Below are positions 1 through 9,296 of a stretch of 64,000 bases of DNA, one piece after another. This DNA is from Nakaseomyces glabratus (lineage: Eukaryota > Ascomycota > Saccharomycetes > Saccharomycetales > Saccharomycetaceae): NCBI RefSeq assembly GCF_010111755.1, contig NC_088963.1, forward strand, positions 1,346,001 through 1,410,000. The letters are read 5' to 3'. Position 1 is the stretch's first letter. The number at the start of each line of letters is the position of its first letter. The notes beneath the pieces are model-generated. The model was not told the DNA's origin. It did no database searches and was given only the letters and a program-made list of their open reading frames with translations. The translations under genes and the position numbers were made by a program.

Positions 1-68
1 TCGAGAGTTACTAACAGTTGTTCAACATTACAGCTTTGCAGCTGTAACTGCTTGTATGATCTTATTAG
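1..68 (+). other. 3' part of the GOT1 spliceosomal intron
   Basis: The window opens inside an intron. A perfect yeast branchpoint TACTAAC lies at 9-15. Possible acceptors are CAG ending at 33, CAG ending at 41 and TAG ending at 68. An 8-bp perfect inverted repeat, TTACAGCT (28-35) and AGCTGTAA (40-47) around a 4-nt loop, would pair both CAGs. Use of the TAG at 68 gives the conserved junction (A)AG-TTT-GGT = K-F-G, as in S. cerevisiae Got1 recalled from memory. The S. cerevisiae ortholog also has an intron near its 5' end. Exon 1 lies outside the window. Confidence 0.75.
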
Positions 69-463
69 AGTTTGGTGTAGCATTCACCTTTGGTGGGGTT
101 TTATTCTTCATATTTGGTATATTTACTTTTTTTGACAGGGCTTTGTTGGCATTGGGTAACATATTATTTTTAATTGGTGTTGTATTGATCATTGGTTCTC
201 AAAAGACTTTGATCTTTTTCTCTAGACCAACAAAGAGACGGGGTTCCATCCTATTTTTACTAGGAATATTTTTGATTTTGATAAAATGGACCTTCATTGG
301 CTTTTTGGTAGAATCCCTTGGTATAGTTGGACTTTTCGGTGACTTTTTTGGTATAATAGTGCAATTCTTAAGATCACTACCGATAATAGGTCCAATACTC
401 TCTCACCCAGCAGTTGCTCCAATTGTTGACAAAATTGCTGGTGTCAGAGTCTTGCCAGTGTAA
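69..463 (+). CDS. GOT1: Got1, Golgi/ER vesicle transport membrane protein (5' partial)
   Basis: Got1 is a small tetraspanning membrane protein of ER-Golgi COPII vesicles that helps cargo transport and vesicle fusion. The visible exon 2 encodes about 131 residues with four hydrophobic segments, the conserved [17 protein letters not shown] stretch, a basic loop (RPTKRRGS) and the C-terminal end [14 protein letters not shown], nearly the whole family length of about 138. An ATG at 56 opens the same frame but lies before the most likely splice acceptor at 68, so I do not use it; the true start codon lies in exon 1 outside the window. The gene is convergent with HER2, as in S. cerevisiae (YMR292W). 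Identity is very secure; the exact exon boundary is inferred. Confidence 0.93.
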
Positions 464-834
464 TATTAAAATTTGTATTTTATATGTTAAACTAACTTTC
501 AATATAATCGTCATTTTCTTATTTAATTTCAAGATGTCACAACTAAAGGTGCTGATACGTCACTATCATATATGAGCAGAGTTTCAATCTATGTGCAGCT
601 AAACGCCTCGAATTCCTTTACCGCATATAGAGGTCCTTCATTGCAGCTACTTTAACAGACAGAATTTTTGAGAAGGTATGTGTGATATTAACAATAATTT
701 TAGATTGAATCTTGTTTTGGAAATGTAAAGTATCTATATGCTGACTATACAAGTACTGTAATGATTTATAAAGTTTACTTACAAGAATTAGTATCAAGTA
801 CATTGGCGCCACTAACATCCATTTTATATATATT
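464..834. other. GOT1-HER2 convergent intergenic region
   Basis: This is AT-rich 3'-flanking DNA of two convergent genes. TATATA-type polyadenylation efficiency elements lie near 823-831. A GTATGT (676-681), a CACTAAC (810-816) and a TTTCAG (846-851) fall in intron order on the plus strand, but no conserved coding exon flanks them. I see no gene here. Confidence 0.5.
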
Positions 835-2238
835 TCATTGGATCATTTCAGCAAAGTCCAACACCATTTCATCAAAGCCATATTGACCAACTAATTGCAC
901 ACCAATTGGTTGACCTGGAATTATTGGAATAGAAAGTGTTGGTAGACCCGCTAGAGACATTGGCATCGTGAATACATCATTAATATATTCCTTTGTCGGT
1001 GTATCTAAATCGCTTACGCTAAAATCTTCTAACTTTTTAGGTAAACTTGGAGTAGTCAAGCTAATTAAAAAGTCAACATTTGTTTCAGACTTCGTAGTTT
1101 CTTTGTTATTCAGTAACACATTTGGATATCTGAATACAGAATCCATTTCATCAATAAGCTGTACCCGTAATTTCTGTGCTCTAATGTAATTATTTTTAAA
1201 TGATTCTGAACATAAGTTGTAATTTCCTAGTAATATTCTATTTTTAACTTCTCTACCGAATTGCTTCCTTGTTGGCGCAAACATCACGTTATCACTCATA
1301 TCTGATTCTTGATCTCTGTAACCGTAACGAATACCGTCAAAACGTGACAGGTTTGATACAGCTTCTGCAGGTGAAAGAGTATAGTAAATAGGCAAGGCAT
1401 TCTTGATCGATGGAATAGAAATTGGAACGACATCATGCCCTAAATCTAAGAGTTTCTTAACGAATGCTAATAGGGCCTCCATAATTGTCTCCGGTATGCT
1501 ATCTTGGCTGAACTCTTTTGCTATGCCAATGCGATATTTCTTTCTCTCTTTAATAGTATTTCTCTCATGAATTCCAAGTATCTGATCTCGGTATGAGTTT
1601 TCTAGTGATGTCGGGTCCTTATCATCGTACTTATCAAGTACATGATAAACCTTTCTTAGCGTGCTTATATTTTTAGTCAAAATACCAACAGTATCCAGAG
1701 ACTGTGCATAAGCAATAACACCATACCTTGAAATTCTTCCATATGATGGTTTGAATCCATATATCGAACCATAAGTAGCCGGGAGCCTTACCGAACCCCC
1801 GGTATCAGTCCCTAGACTGAAATCAACTGCTTCAGAAACAACAGCTGCTGCAGAACCTGATGATGATCCTCCCATTATAACCTTATCAGCAGCTGGATAT
1901 AATGGATTGAAGGTGGGTCCAAAACAGGAGTGAATTCCTCGAGAACCCATACCAAATTCATCTAAGTTTGTCTTCCCTAAAACAATTGAACCTTCCTGCT
2001 TTAATAGCTTTACAACTGTTGCATCGTATGGTGATTGATATCCACGTAGTATCTCCGAGCCACATGTAGTAGGCATATCTTTAGTAACAATGTTGTCCTT
2101 TATACCACATAGTAGCCCGCTAAGAATGCCATCCTTCAGACTTTTGTAACTGTTCTTGACCCCTTCAACATCTATATGGGTGAATATATTATACTGCTTC
2201 TGGAGCTCCGGGAGAGCACGAAGACGAGATATTGACAT
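835..2238 (-). CDS. HER2: Mitochondrial glutamyl-tRNA(Gln) amidotransferase subunit A
   Basis: GatA/Her2 is the amidase subunit of the mitochondrial GatFAB complex, which converts Glu-tRNA(Gln) to Gln-tRNA(Gln) using glutamine-derived ammonia. The 467-residue protein has the amidase-signature Lys-cisSer-Ser triad: Lys47 in GIKDNIV, the cis-Ser within GGSSSGSA (125-127) and the nucleophile Ser149 in TGGSVRLPA. The length matches the S. cerevisiae protein (about 464). The position between GOT1 and JNM1 matches YMR293C. The start is an ATG at 2238; no strong presequence is visible, which is also the case for yeast Her2. The gene is divergent from JNM1 across 246 bp, so the two probably share a promoter region. 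Confidence 0.93.
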   Translation of the reverse strand: MSISRLRALPELQKQYNIFTHIDVEGVKNSYKSLKDGILSGLLCGIKDNIVTKDMPTTCGSEILRGYQSPYDATVVKLLKQEGSIVLGKTNLDEFGMGSRGIHSCFGPTFNPLYPAADKVIMGGSSSGSAAAVVSEAVDFSLGTDTGGSVRLPATYGSIYGFKPSYGRISRYGVIAYAQSLDTVGILTKNISTLRKVYHVLDKYDDKDPTSLENSYRDQILGIHERNTIKERKKYRIGIAKEFSQDSIPETIMEALLAFVKKLLDLGHDVVPISIPSIKNALPIYYTLSPAEAVSNLSRFDGIRYGYRDQESDMSDNVMFAPTRKQFGREVKNRILLGNYNLCSESFKNNYIRAQKLRVQLIDEMDSVFRYPNVLLNNKETTKSETNVDFLISLTTPSLPKKLEDFSVSDLDTPTKEYINDVFTMPMSLAGLPTLSIPIIPGQPIGVQLVGQYGFDEMVLDFAEMIQ

Positions 2239-2484
2239 TAATCGATTAGTACTATGATCTCGTGAAATTAGGACCTATTTTGTTACTCCTCAGATTAACC
2301 ATGAATTGATTCAATCGATCGGTATGCTTATTATGCGGGAAAGTTTAAAATCCTTTTTCAATGGCAGTGATGAGACCTGGGTTGACACAATTAAAGAACA
2401 AAACATTCTGTTTGGCATAGACTCCAACTTGGTGGCATTTCCAGATCATAGATGGCAACTCAACCCAATTGCATAGTTTAAAGT

Positions 2485-3525
2485 ATGGTGGTGATTGATA
2501 TAAGCACGGAGGATGATATAAAAAGACTGCGATGGGAACCCCGCGAAGAGCCCACAGTGTTTGAGTCATCGATCAACCAGAAGTACTTAAGTGAAGATAT
2601 CAATGAGTTAGAAGAAATTCCACTATCAACAATTGAGCATAATGAATCTGTCAGTGCGGATGTGCATCACTTCCATGTACCGCCGATATTGGAAGCCAGA
2701 AAGTTACTTTCGACACAGCTTGAGAGAGAGCACGATTATAAAGACGCCAAGAAAGACGAATTAGAAGAGATAAGAGACAGGTTAGATGGTTTAAAATTTA
2801 AGAAGGAATATACTAAAGGAGGATATGACAATGAACTAGGTAAAGTTCTCCAGGTTCTGAAAGTACTGGATGTGGAGAGGATAGACAACAGAGACAAGTT
2901 TTTAAAGCATATCGTTGATACTAAATCTGATATAGAGAAGGAAGATATGAGTATTAATATTTCATTGAATTCTGTCAAAATGAACAACTTCATCGAATTG
3001 GAGAACAGACTTGATAGACTGGAAAAAATAGTTGGGAATCGAGGAATCGATTCTTCTGTATCCTCTTTGGCTCATGAAATCAACAGCATATACAAGAAGA
3101 TTCTGTTAATAGATGATCAGAATTGTATGAGTGACTTCTCTGAGAAGTTTAGCAAGTTAAAAAAGGAATATGAAGACAGTTTAATTGGGAAGCAATCTAA
3201 ACAGGATCAAGAAGTACACGAAGAATTAAAAGCGAAATTTGTAGGTGATGATACTAGATTAACCTATTTGATGAAGATGTACAGATTACTAGATGAATAT
3301 ACGGAGCATTTCCCAACCTTAGTGAAAAGATTGGAGAGTTATAACGACATTGACAATAAAGTACGGCACAGCTATAACATATGTTTAGAATTAAAGACCA
3401 GGGTGTCAAAGTTAACCGAGCAACAAAACAATTGGATGGTAATGCTGGACAAGTTGGAGCAGAAAATGGAAGAGCAAGACAATCTTATTATGGATAAGTT
3501 GAATGAGATTGAGCGAAGATTATAA
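2485..3525 (+). CDS. JNM1: Dynactin subunit Jnm1 (p50/dynamitin homolog)
   Basis: Jnm1 is the yeast dynamitin, part of the dynactin complex that supports dynein-driven spindle and nuclear movement into the bud. The protein (346 residues; S. cerevisiae 373) is strongly charged and mostly predicted coiled coil. Long heptad-like runs occur around residues 70-120, 165-200 and 290-346, after an acidic N-terminal segment. Overall similarity to Jnm1 is modest but collinear, and the position between HER2 and the YMR295C homolog matches YMR294W exactly. The ATG at 2485 opens MVVIDIS, similar to the MNVIDLS start of S. cerevisiae Jnm1 from memory. DYN3, another dynein-pathway gene, lies 5 kb downstream. 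Confidence 0.88.
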   Translation: MVVIDISTEDDIKRLRWEPREEPTVFESSINQKYLSEDINELEEIPLSTIEHNESVSADVHHFHVPPILEARKLLSTQLEREHDYKDAKKDELEEIRDRLDGLKFKKEYTKGGYDNELGKVLQVLKVLDVERIDNRDKFLKHIVDTKSDIEKEDMSINISLNSVKMNNFIELENRLDRLEKIVGNRGIDSSVSSLAHEINSIYKKILLIDDQNCMSDFSEKFSKLKKEYEDSLIGKQSKQDQEVHEELKAKFVGDDTRLTYLMKMYRLLDEYTEHFPTLVKRLESYNDIDNKVRHSYNICLELKTRVSKLTEQQNNWMVMLDKLEQKMEEQDNLIMDKLNEIERRL

Positions 3526-3853
3526 ATTCCTTTGGTTTTGCTTGAACTAATCGATAAAGTAATACAAATGAAATAATTTCGTTTATATAATAAACTAAAT
3601 GGATAAAGAAAAATAAAGTGATCTACCTGTTATATATAAAATTGTAAAGTATCTGAAAGTAATGTACCTGCATAGACTTTAGTAATTTGAGAGAAAAACG
3701 TTATGATTGGGTTTATAAGAAGTGAATAATAAAATAAATTGTAAATGAGTTGGATGGGAGAAAAAACAAATTTGTTCGGTATAAGGAATAAAGTTCGTAA
3801 TATTAGCAAAAACAGCCAAATGGCTATCATAGTTCAGTATTTTTTTTCACCCT
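3526..3853. other. JNM1-YMR295C homolog convergent intergenic region
   Basis: AT-rich 3' flanks of two convergent genes. TATATA-like motifs near 3630-3640 can serve as 3'-end signals. No ATG-led reading frame or RNA gene is recognised. Confidence 0.5.
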
Positions 3854-4417
3854 TTAATCCTTAGACTTCTTCTTTCTACCGAACAAACCTCTCTTCTTCT
3901 TCTTCTTTTCACCAACTTCATGGACTGGAGGTTGGTAGACAGCTTGTTCGTTGTAGGCCTGGGAAGCGGAAGCGTTATTAGCGTATGGGTTTAGCAATGG
4001 GAAGTCTGGTCTTGGCCTGAAACCGTAAGTAGCGGTCTCTAGCTGTTGGGCCCAAGATGGGTCACCAGAGACAGCATATTCGAAGCTTCTAATGGTATCA
4101 AGTGGTCTCTCGTCTCTAGCTCTGGTAGGGTTGGAGATATCAGGAGTGGTGATAGGCTGTCCAAAAACATCACGCAGCACATTACCACCGTCGGTAGAGA
4201 AATAGGACTGTCTGTTCATGTTGTCATGGAAAGTATCAGCAGCTTGCTCAAAAGGTTGAGCTTCGTTGACAGCATCCAAGATAGGATCGTTCACTGAGGC
4301 AGTACGGATCTTCAGACGTGCAGCATCCTCCTTAGACACCTTGACATCCGAGAGCCTGTGCTCGTCCTCGCCGCCATTACTCAAATTAGACTTCTTCCTG
4401 AAATGCATCGCCACCAT
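3854..4417 (-). CDS. YMR295C/YGR273C-family protein of unknown function
   Basis: The molecular function is not known. This 187-residue hydrophilic protein sits where YMR295C lies in S. cerevisiae; that protein has been linked to the cell periphery and bud. Visible features are an acidic/charged N-terminal half with KEDAARLKIRTASVNDPIL, a central block RARDERPLDTIRSFEYAVSG followed by DPSWAQQLET, and a strongly basic tail KKKKKRGLFGRKKKSKD (about residues 171-187). The tail could bind acidic phospholipids or RNA (inference). No signal peptide or membrane segment is seen. The start is the ATG at 4417; a second in-frame ATG three codons later is equally plausible. In S. cerevisiae LCB1 follows this gene; it is absent here. 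Confidence 0.85.
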   Translation of the reverse strand: MVAMHFRKKSNLSNGGEDEHRLSDVKVSKEDAARLKIRTASVNDPILDAVNEAQPFEQAADTFHDNMNRQSYFSTDGGNVLRDVFGQPITTPDISNPTRARDERPLDTIRSFEYAVSGDPSWAQQLETATYGFRPRPDFPLLNPYANNASASQAYNEQAVYQPPVHEVGEKKKKKRGLFGRKKKSKD

Positions 4418-5127
4418 CTTTGCTGTATTCTTGCTCGATGATGTTATCTTATCCTATTACAAAAGATGATATAGCGCAAAACTATTATAGCTTCTTAATA
4501 TATATTGGTAGTTAGCTGATCGAGGAATTGTCTAACAAATTCAAGGACAGAAAATTTTTGATCCATGAAAAGTCACTAATAAACAAGGACATCACACGAG
4601 AAGTGATATTTAGACACTGGCCTCTGCAAACACTGGTTCGTGTTGTTTTTGGTATCAGAAATCTTCAAAGCCTTGATCATAGCCAACGTTCCTTGCACAT
4701 ACCATCTTACATTTAAATTATTGAATAAACTTATAATTTCTACATTATATTTTCAATTTTTAAATTTTGTATTAGTTTTGAAAATATATAAGGAAGTATA
4801 GATAAGTTGTTAAGATAAACTGAATCGTTGCGTATTGTATTTGATTTTATAGAACACTCTACTTGGTATTCCCCGTTTAATAGTTCTGTTATAATCCTTC
4901 TGTATGGTCCTTCGGTTATTGTGACACATTTGGGCAGTGATAATTTATGTGACATGGCAGTGATAAAGTCCATTGTTCTCTTATCCTTTTGAGTCAAATT
5001 TATTGAAATTTAAAGGGTTATCTCGTCTGTAATATAAGTGATTATAAATTGAGTACTTATATATTGGTATATCTGCCTGTCTTTACTTTTTTTTTGGTTC
5101 CATCAATACCAAATAAAAAACTACAAA
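4418..5127. other. Divergent promoter region, YMR295C homolog / PRC1 (LCB1 absent)
   Basis: This 710-bp AT-rich region separates two divergent genes. S. cerevisiae has LCB1 (YMR296C) at this place; no serine palmitoyltransferase similarity is left. TATATA at about 5057-5063 could serve PRC1. A minus-strand ATG frame at 4740-4973 (77 codons) resembles nothing I know and is not called. Confidence 0.5.
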
Positions 5128-6654
5128 ATGAAATTAGCTTACTTAGCCGGTGTTGCGGCTGTCTTGTCCCAAGTGGATGCTTTCTCCCTATCGGGAGCTC
5201 AGGACTATTTTTACAACAAGTCCCCAGTTCAGAACACTTTGAAGAACATCTTCCCAGCTCATCTGGATGATATCAGCTTCGGTACCAGAAGAAGAAGTGG
5301 TATCAAGAAGAAGAAGAACTGGGATGCTGTCGTGAAGATGGAAGGCCTTGAAGGCCATCAGTTGAGAGTTAATAAAATTGTTAACCCTAAGAAGCTGGGT
5401 GTCGACCCTCACGTCAAGCAATTAACTGGTTATTTGGACAACGAACTAGAGGACAAGCACTTCTTCTTCTGGTTCTTTGAGTCCCGTAACGACCCTAAAA
5501 ATGACCCTGTCATCCTATGGTTGAACGGTGGCCCAGGTTGCTCTTCTCTAACTGGTCTATTCTTTGAATTGGGCCCTTCCTCTATCGACGGACAAAAATT
5601 GAAGCCCGTCAAGAACCCATTCTCCTGGAACTCTAACGCCTCGGTCATCTTCCTGGACCAGCCTGTCAACGTCGGTTTCTCATACGCTGGTAGCAACTCC
5701 AACGGGGGTGTCTCTAACACTGTCGCCGCCGGTAAGGATGTCTACGCCTTCTTGCAATTGTTCTTCAAACAATTCCCACAATACGCTGATGGTCAAGATT
5801 TCCACATCGCAGGTGAATCTTATGCTGGTCATTATATCCCTGTGTTTGCCTCTGAAATCTTGGCTCACCCACAAAAGGAAAGACACTTCAACTTGACTTC
5901 CGTGCTAATCGGTAATGGTTTGACTGACCCATTGACCCAATACAGATACTACAAGCCAATGGCCTGCGGTGAAGGAAGTGGTGCTGACCCAGTCTTGTCT
6001 CCAGAAGAGTGTTCTGCTATGGAGGACTCCCTAGATCGCTGCTTGTCGCTAATTGATGCTTGCTACCAATCTGAATCCGTTTGGGCCTGTGTGCCAGCCT
6101 CTATATACTGTAACAACGCCCAATTGGCTCCATACCAGAGAACCGGCAGAAATGTCTACGACGTCAGAAAAGACTGTGAAGGCGGTTCTTTGTGTTACCC
6201 AGAGCTACAAAACATCGATGACTACTTGAACATGGACTACGTGAGAGAAGCAGTGGGCGCTGAAGTTGACCACTACGAATCTTGTAACTTCGACATCAAC
6301 CGTAACTTCTTGTTCAACGGTGACTGGATGAAGCCATACCACAAGCAAGTTATTGAAATCCTAGAAAAGGGTCTACCAGTCTTGATTTATGCTGGTGACA
6401 AGGACTTCATCTGTAACTGGATGGGTAACAGAGCTTGGACCGATGAATTGCAATGGAAGTACTCCTCCGGCTTTGCCCAAGAACCAGTCCGTAACTGGAC
6501 TGCTTCCATCACTGGTGAAGTGGCCGGTGAAGTCAAGAGTTATGAAAACTTGACCTTCTTGAGACTATTCGATGGTGGACACATGGTCCCATATGACCAA
6601 CCTGAAAGCTCATTGAGTATGTTGAACGAGTGGATCCACAAATTCCACTTGTAA
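5128..6654 (+). CDS. PRC1: Vacuolar carboxypeptidase Y (prepro form)
   Basis: Carboxypeptidase Y is a vacuolar serine carboxypeptidase (peptidase family S10) that removes C-terminal residues. The 508-residue protein has a signal peptide (about residues 1-18), a propeptide, and a mature enzyme that should begin near Lys83 by alignment with K112 of the yeast enzyme. The catalytic Ser231 sits in GESYAGHY, the Asp in GDKDFICNW (about 423-431) and His485 in [10 protein letters not shown]. The oxyanion-region motif [13 protein letters not shown] and several N-X-S/T sites are present. The propeptide is about 29 residues shorter than in S. cerevisiae, lacks the QRPL vacuolar sorting motif, and carries a basic run [10 protein letters not shown] (54-63). 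Position matches YMR297W. Confidence 0.96.
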   Translation: MKLAYLAGVAAVLSQVDAFSLSGAQDYFYNKSPVQNTLKNIFPAHLDDISFGTRRRSGIKKKKNWDAVVKMEGLEGHQLRVNKIVNPKKLGVDPHVKQLTGYLDNELEDKHFFFWFFESRNDPKNDPVILWLNGGPGCSSLTGLFFELGPSSIDGQKLKPVKNPFSWNSNASVIFLDQPVNVGFSYAGSNSNGGVSNTVAAGKDVYAFLQLFFKQFPQYADGQDFHIAGESYAGHYIPVFASEILAHPQKERHFNLTSVLIGNGLTDPLTQYRYYKPMACGEGSGADPVLSPEECSAMEDSLDRCLSLIDACYQSESVWACVPASIYCNNAQLAPYQRTGRNVYDVRKDCEGGSLCYPELQNIDDYLNMDYVREAVGAEVDHYESCNFDINRNFLFNGDWMKPYHKQVIEILEKGLPVLIYAGDKDFICNWMGNRAWTDELQWKYSSGFAQEPVRNWTASITGEVAGEVKSYENLTFLRLFDGGHMVPYDQPESSLSMLNEWIHKFHL

Positions 6655-7175
6655 GTCTATACAAATGGCTTGTATGCTTTAATTTTTTACCCTTTTGTAC
6701 TGAATTATAAAATATTATCGATATGACATATATCCAAAAATAAAATAAACAATAACAGTATTATAGCAATATGGGACACTTTTGTCTGTTTCTTTTTTTA
6801 CAAGTACTAAAATCAATTAGCCCTTATGATTTCCAAAGTGAAGACATATATAACACACAGTATCTTGGAATCATATATATGTAGCATGTCTCAAAGCCAT
6901 TCAGAAGTTCTATTATCTTCATGAATTTCGCCTTTAAATTCGGACGATATTTTTTTCTTGTTTGGCGAAATAACGAAAATTCTATGTTGCTGCAAATAGT
7001 GCAGCCTGAACTTGAGCCTTATAAAACAAGAAGACACATATTTATACAACTCTTCCCCTTACCTAGTTGTACTACTCGGTCATACAATTGATAACGCGTA
7101 CTTTTGACTAGGCATTTTACATTTTACTCACACCACTCGCACAAGAGCAACACAGTACTATTTAAAACAAACACC
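6655..7175. other. PRC1 3' flank and LIP1 promoter
   Basis: Tandem genes are separated by about 520 bp of AT-rich DNA. The first part carries TATATA-like 3'-end signals; the last part holds the LIP1 leader, with an A-rich stretch just before the ATG at 7176. No other gene is seen. Confidence 0.5.
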
Positions 7176-7610
7176 ATGTCCACTCCTTATACACCAGCTC
7201 CACAGATCTTCAACCTATTCAAAGTTCTAGCTGTTTCTTTGGCTCTGATAGCTGCTGTTGAGTACTTTAAATATGGTACAAGAATTAATTACGAATGGTT
7301 TCATTGTACACCTGTAATGGAGAGAGTGGGTGGTCCCGACAGCTCTGTTTTAAAGATTTGGGCTAGAGGTGGTCCAAGTTGTGACAAGAGAGGGGAATAC
7401 AAGACTATCTTGAAGAGAATTTCAAGAGATTACGAACCTAACGATGAGCATCTATCATTCTGCATAAAGGAAAATATGTCCGTGGATCCGGTTCATTACC
7501 CAATACACGAAGACAAAGGTGAGCCAGGCTACATCGCCTATGTTGGCTACGACTCAGACAAGAGAACCGTGGATGAATTGTGTGAAGGTACCACCGTGTT
7601 CCACTTCTAA
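7176..7610 (+). CDS. LIP1: Lip1, ceramide synthase regulatory subunit
   Basis: Lip1 is a single-pass ER membrane protein needed for acyl-CoA-dependent ceramide synthase activity with Lag1/Lac1. The 144-residue product has a hydrophobic segment at about residues 13-30, followed by a lumenal domain with the conserved stretches KYGTRINYEWFHCTP, IWARGGPSCDKRGEYKT and ISRDYEPNDEHLSFCI, matching S. cerevisiae Lip1 (150 residues). The frame stays open upstream to a TTG at 7104, but the ATG at 7176 gives the family's N-terminus and length. It lies directly after PRC1, as YMR298W does. Confidence 0.95.
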   Translation: MSTPYTPAPQIFNLFKVLAVSLALIAAVEYFKYGTRINYEWFHCTPVMERVGGPDSSVLKIWARGGPSCDKRGEYKTILKRISRDYEPNDEHLSFCIKENMSVDPVHYPIHEDKGEPGYIAYVGYDSDKRTVDELCEGTTVFHF

Positions 7611-7953
7611 GCGTCCAATTTTGCTCAAAGAAAAATACTAGACTCAACTGAATGCCTAGAGAGAGCCCCTCGTTGACTGGTCTCCTAAGTCGAAGTTAGA
7701 CAATGGCATTGAAAATTATCAGATGCCCAGAAAAATGCATTGAGTTTGGCATTGTGAGAAGATTCAACTAGAATAATGGAGTGTAGAAACAAAATGGAAC
7801 GATTATAAGCACAGACATAACACCGCATATATTATATATAGAATACGAATTTTAAAGTGTAAAAAATATAATACGAATTTTTCTAATTTATCATGATTAT
7901 GAAGTATAAATTCAACTGATGGAAAGGTTAGATACTGATTGATCTATAAATTA
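7611..7953. other. LIP1-DYN3 convergent intergenic region
   Basis: AT-rich 3' flanks, with TATATTATATATAGAATA around 7827-7845 fitting yeast 3'-end efficiency and positioning elements. No gene is seen. Confidence 0.5.
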
Positions 7954-8901
7954 TCATATATTCTGCTTAGCATATGCCTCTTTTTTGCTTGCTTGCTTTA
8001 ATATGATGGCCGCCTCTTCTAGTTCTTTATTCATATCAAAATGAGGTAACTCACCGATTGGTGGTAAGTGGGGTTCATCTTTTGGTTTTGAATAGGGTAT
8101 CACCTTCTCAAAGGTAGGCATAAAATCCGGTTTTAATACTTCCTCTGGCTGAAATTCTTCATCAATTGTCTTGATCAAATCCTCTGAATCGGAGTTAAAA
8201 GGAATAAAAACTTGTGAGGTTTCGGACATTTCTGTAAACTGATTTAGAGATTTATATTTATCATTTCTGTTGTGTAAACATAATTTAACAAATATTTCGA
8301 AGAGCGGCAGTTGATTTCTTTTTTTATCCACATATATCAAAGAACCATTCCTATAAAACAAGACTGACCGTAAACTTTGTTGTAAATATTCAAAATGAAA
8401 CGATTCCCATAGTATATCATTTTTTTGTAGTTCGAACATATAGTCAGAGTTCATACACCATACAGAGATATTTTCATTTTTCAAATCGTAACCTTTCGAT
8501 TCAAGACTCTCAAATTGCTTTGACAAAAATCGTAACCAAGTTCCCTGGTGTAATTCAGTCCAGTCAAGCAGAAATGTCCACTTTATTTCTGATTTATCAT
8601 TTGATATTAGTGGTTCAATAGACTCAATGGGTGTTTCATCAAACGTGGTTATTAGTGCATATGCATCAATCCTATGGTTTACTGCTATGGATTCATTCAA
8701 TTCTTCTTTATATTCTGATGGTATGTCATAATATGTATAGCCTAAATTTATTATTGGTTTACTAAAAGTACAATGAGGTTTGAGACATTGCTTCTCAAAA
8801 TCAAGAATCGTATCTGTACTAATGGAGCATATAACAGCAGTTGTCGTCCTTATTTCACCTATTTTAAGAGCATATTTTTCTTCCAATGCTCTTCTCAACA
8901 T
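7954..8901 (-). CDS. DYN3: Dynein light intermediate chain Dyn3
   Basis: Dyn3 is the yeast dynein light intermediate chain, which supports dynein heavy-chain stability and targeting for spindle positioning. The 315-residue protein (S. cerevisiae 312) is fast-evolving. I assign it mainly by position (between LIP1 and ADE4, as YMR299C) and length, with support from short matching blocks such as WTFLLDW in the first half. No intact P-loop is visible, as in the yeast protein. The C-terminal third is charged and proline-rich (PKDEPHLPPIGELPHF). The ATG at 8901 is the first in frame. Sequence evidence alone would be weak; synteny makes the call firm. Confidence 0.85.
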   Translation of the reverse strand: MLRRALEEKYALKIGEIRTTTAVICSISTDTILDFEKQCLKPHCTFSKPIINLGYTYYDIPSEYKEELNESIAVNHRIDAYALITTFDETPIESIEPLISNDKSEIKWTFLLDWTELHQGTWLRFLSKQFESLESKGYDLKNENISVWCMNSDYMFELQKNDILWESFHFEYLQQSLRSVLFYRNGSLIYVDKKRNQLPLFEIFVKLCLHNRNDKYKSLNQFTEMSETSQVFIPFNSDSEDLIKTIDEEFQPEEVLKPDFMPTFEKVIPYSKPKDEPHLPPIGELPHFDMNKELEEAAIILKQASKKEAYAKQNI

Positions 8902-9296
8902 GCTATGGACATTGTATTAATAATAATACGTATCTTACTTTTCTCTAGTTAAAAATAGCACATTAGTAGACTTTTGATATTGGTTAAATAGTAAGTCTAC
9001 TTTATGCACCTTTCTGATTTTTTCATTTTGAGATGGAGTAGAAGTGATATTATGGATTTTAAGAATTTAAAATATTTGATTGTTCTTTCAATGCTATATA
9101 TCTTCTATTAAGTTTTTTAATTGTGGCATTTATTTTTCTATAGTATCTTTACATGGATAAAAATTTTAATATTACTGTGCCTTCTCAACATTTTGTTAGA
9201 CATCAATTAAAAAAAAATGCAACAGAGAGTGAACTTCTTAGCCAACAACACTTATTCTTATTTTTGAATAACAGTTTTAATGCCAATTATGGTCAT
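8902..9296. other. DYN3 promoter and ADE4 3' flank
   Basis: About 395 bp of AT-rich DNA between two minus-strand genes. It holds the DYN3 upstream region and ADE4 3'-end signals. No other coding or RNA feature is recognised. Confidence 0.5.

Noticed and set aside
464..851. Plus-strand intron-like signals (GTATGT at 676, CACTAAC at 810, TTTCAG at 851) and a 66-codon minus-strand frame at 618-818
   Set aside because: The putative second exon would run antisense inside HER2, the upstream frames are short and closed, and the minus frame resembles no protein.
4740..4973. Minus-strand ATG frame of 77 codons where LCB1 would be expected
   Set aside because: No similarity to Lcb1 or any family I know; length is within the range of chance frames in this AT-rich DNA.
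7115..7125. TTTTACATTTT, a match to the replication-origin consensus (ACS)
   Set aside because: Such 11-mers arise often in AT-rich intergenic DNA, and it lies in the LIP1 leader with no supporting B elements seen.
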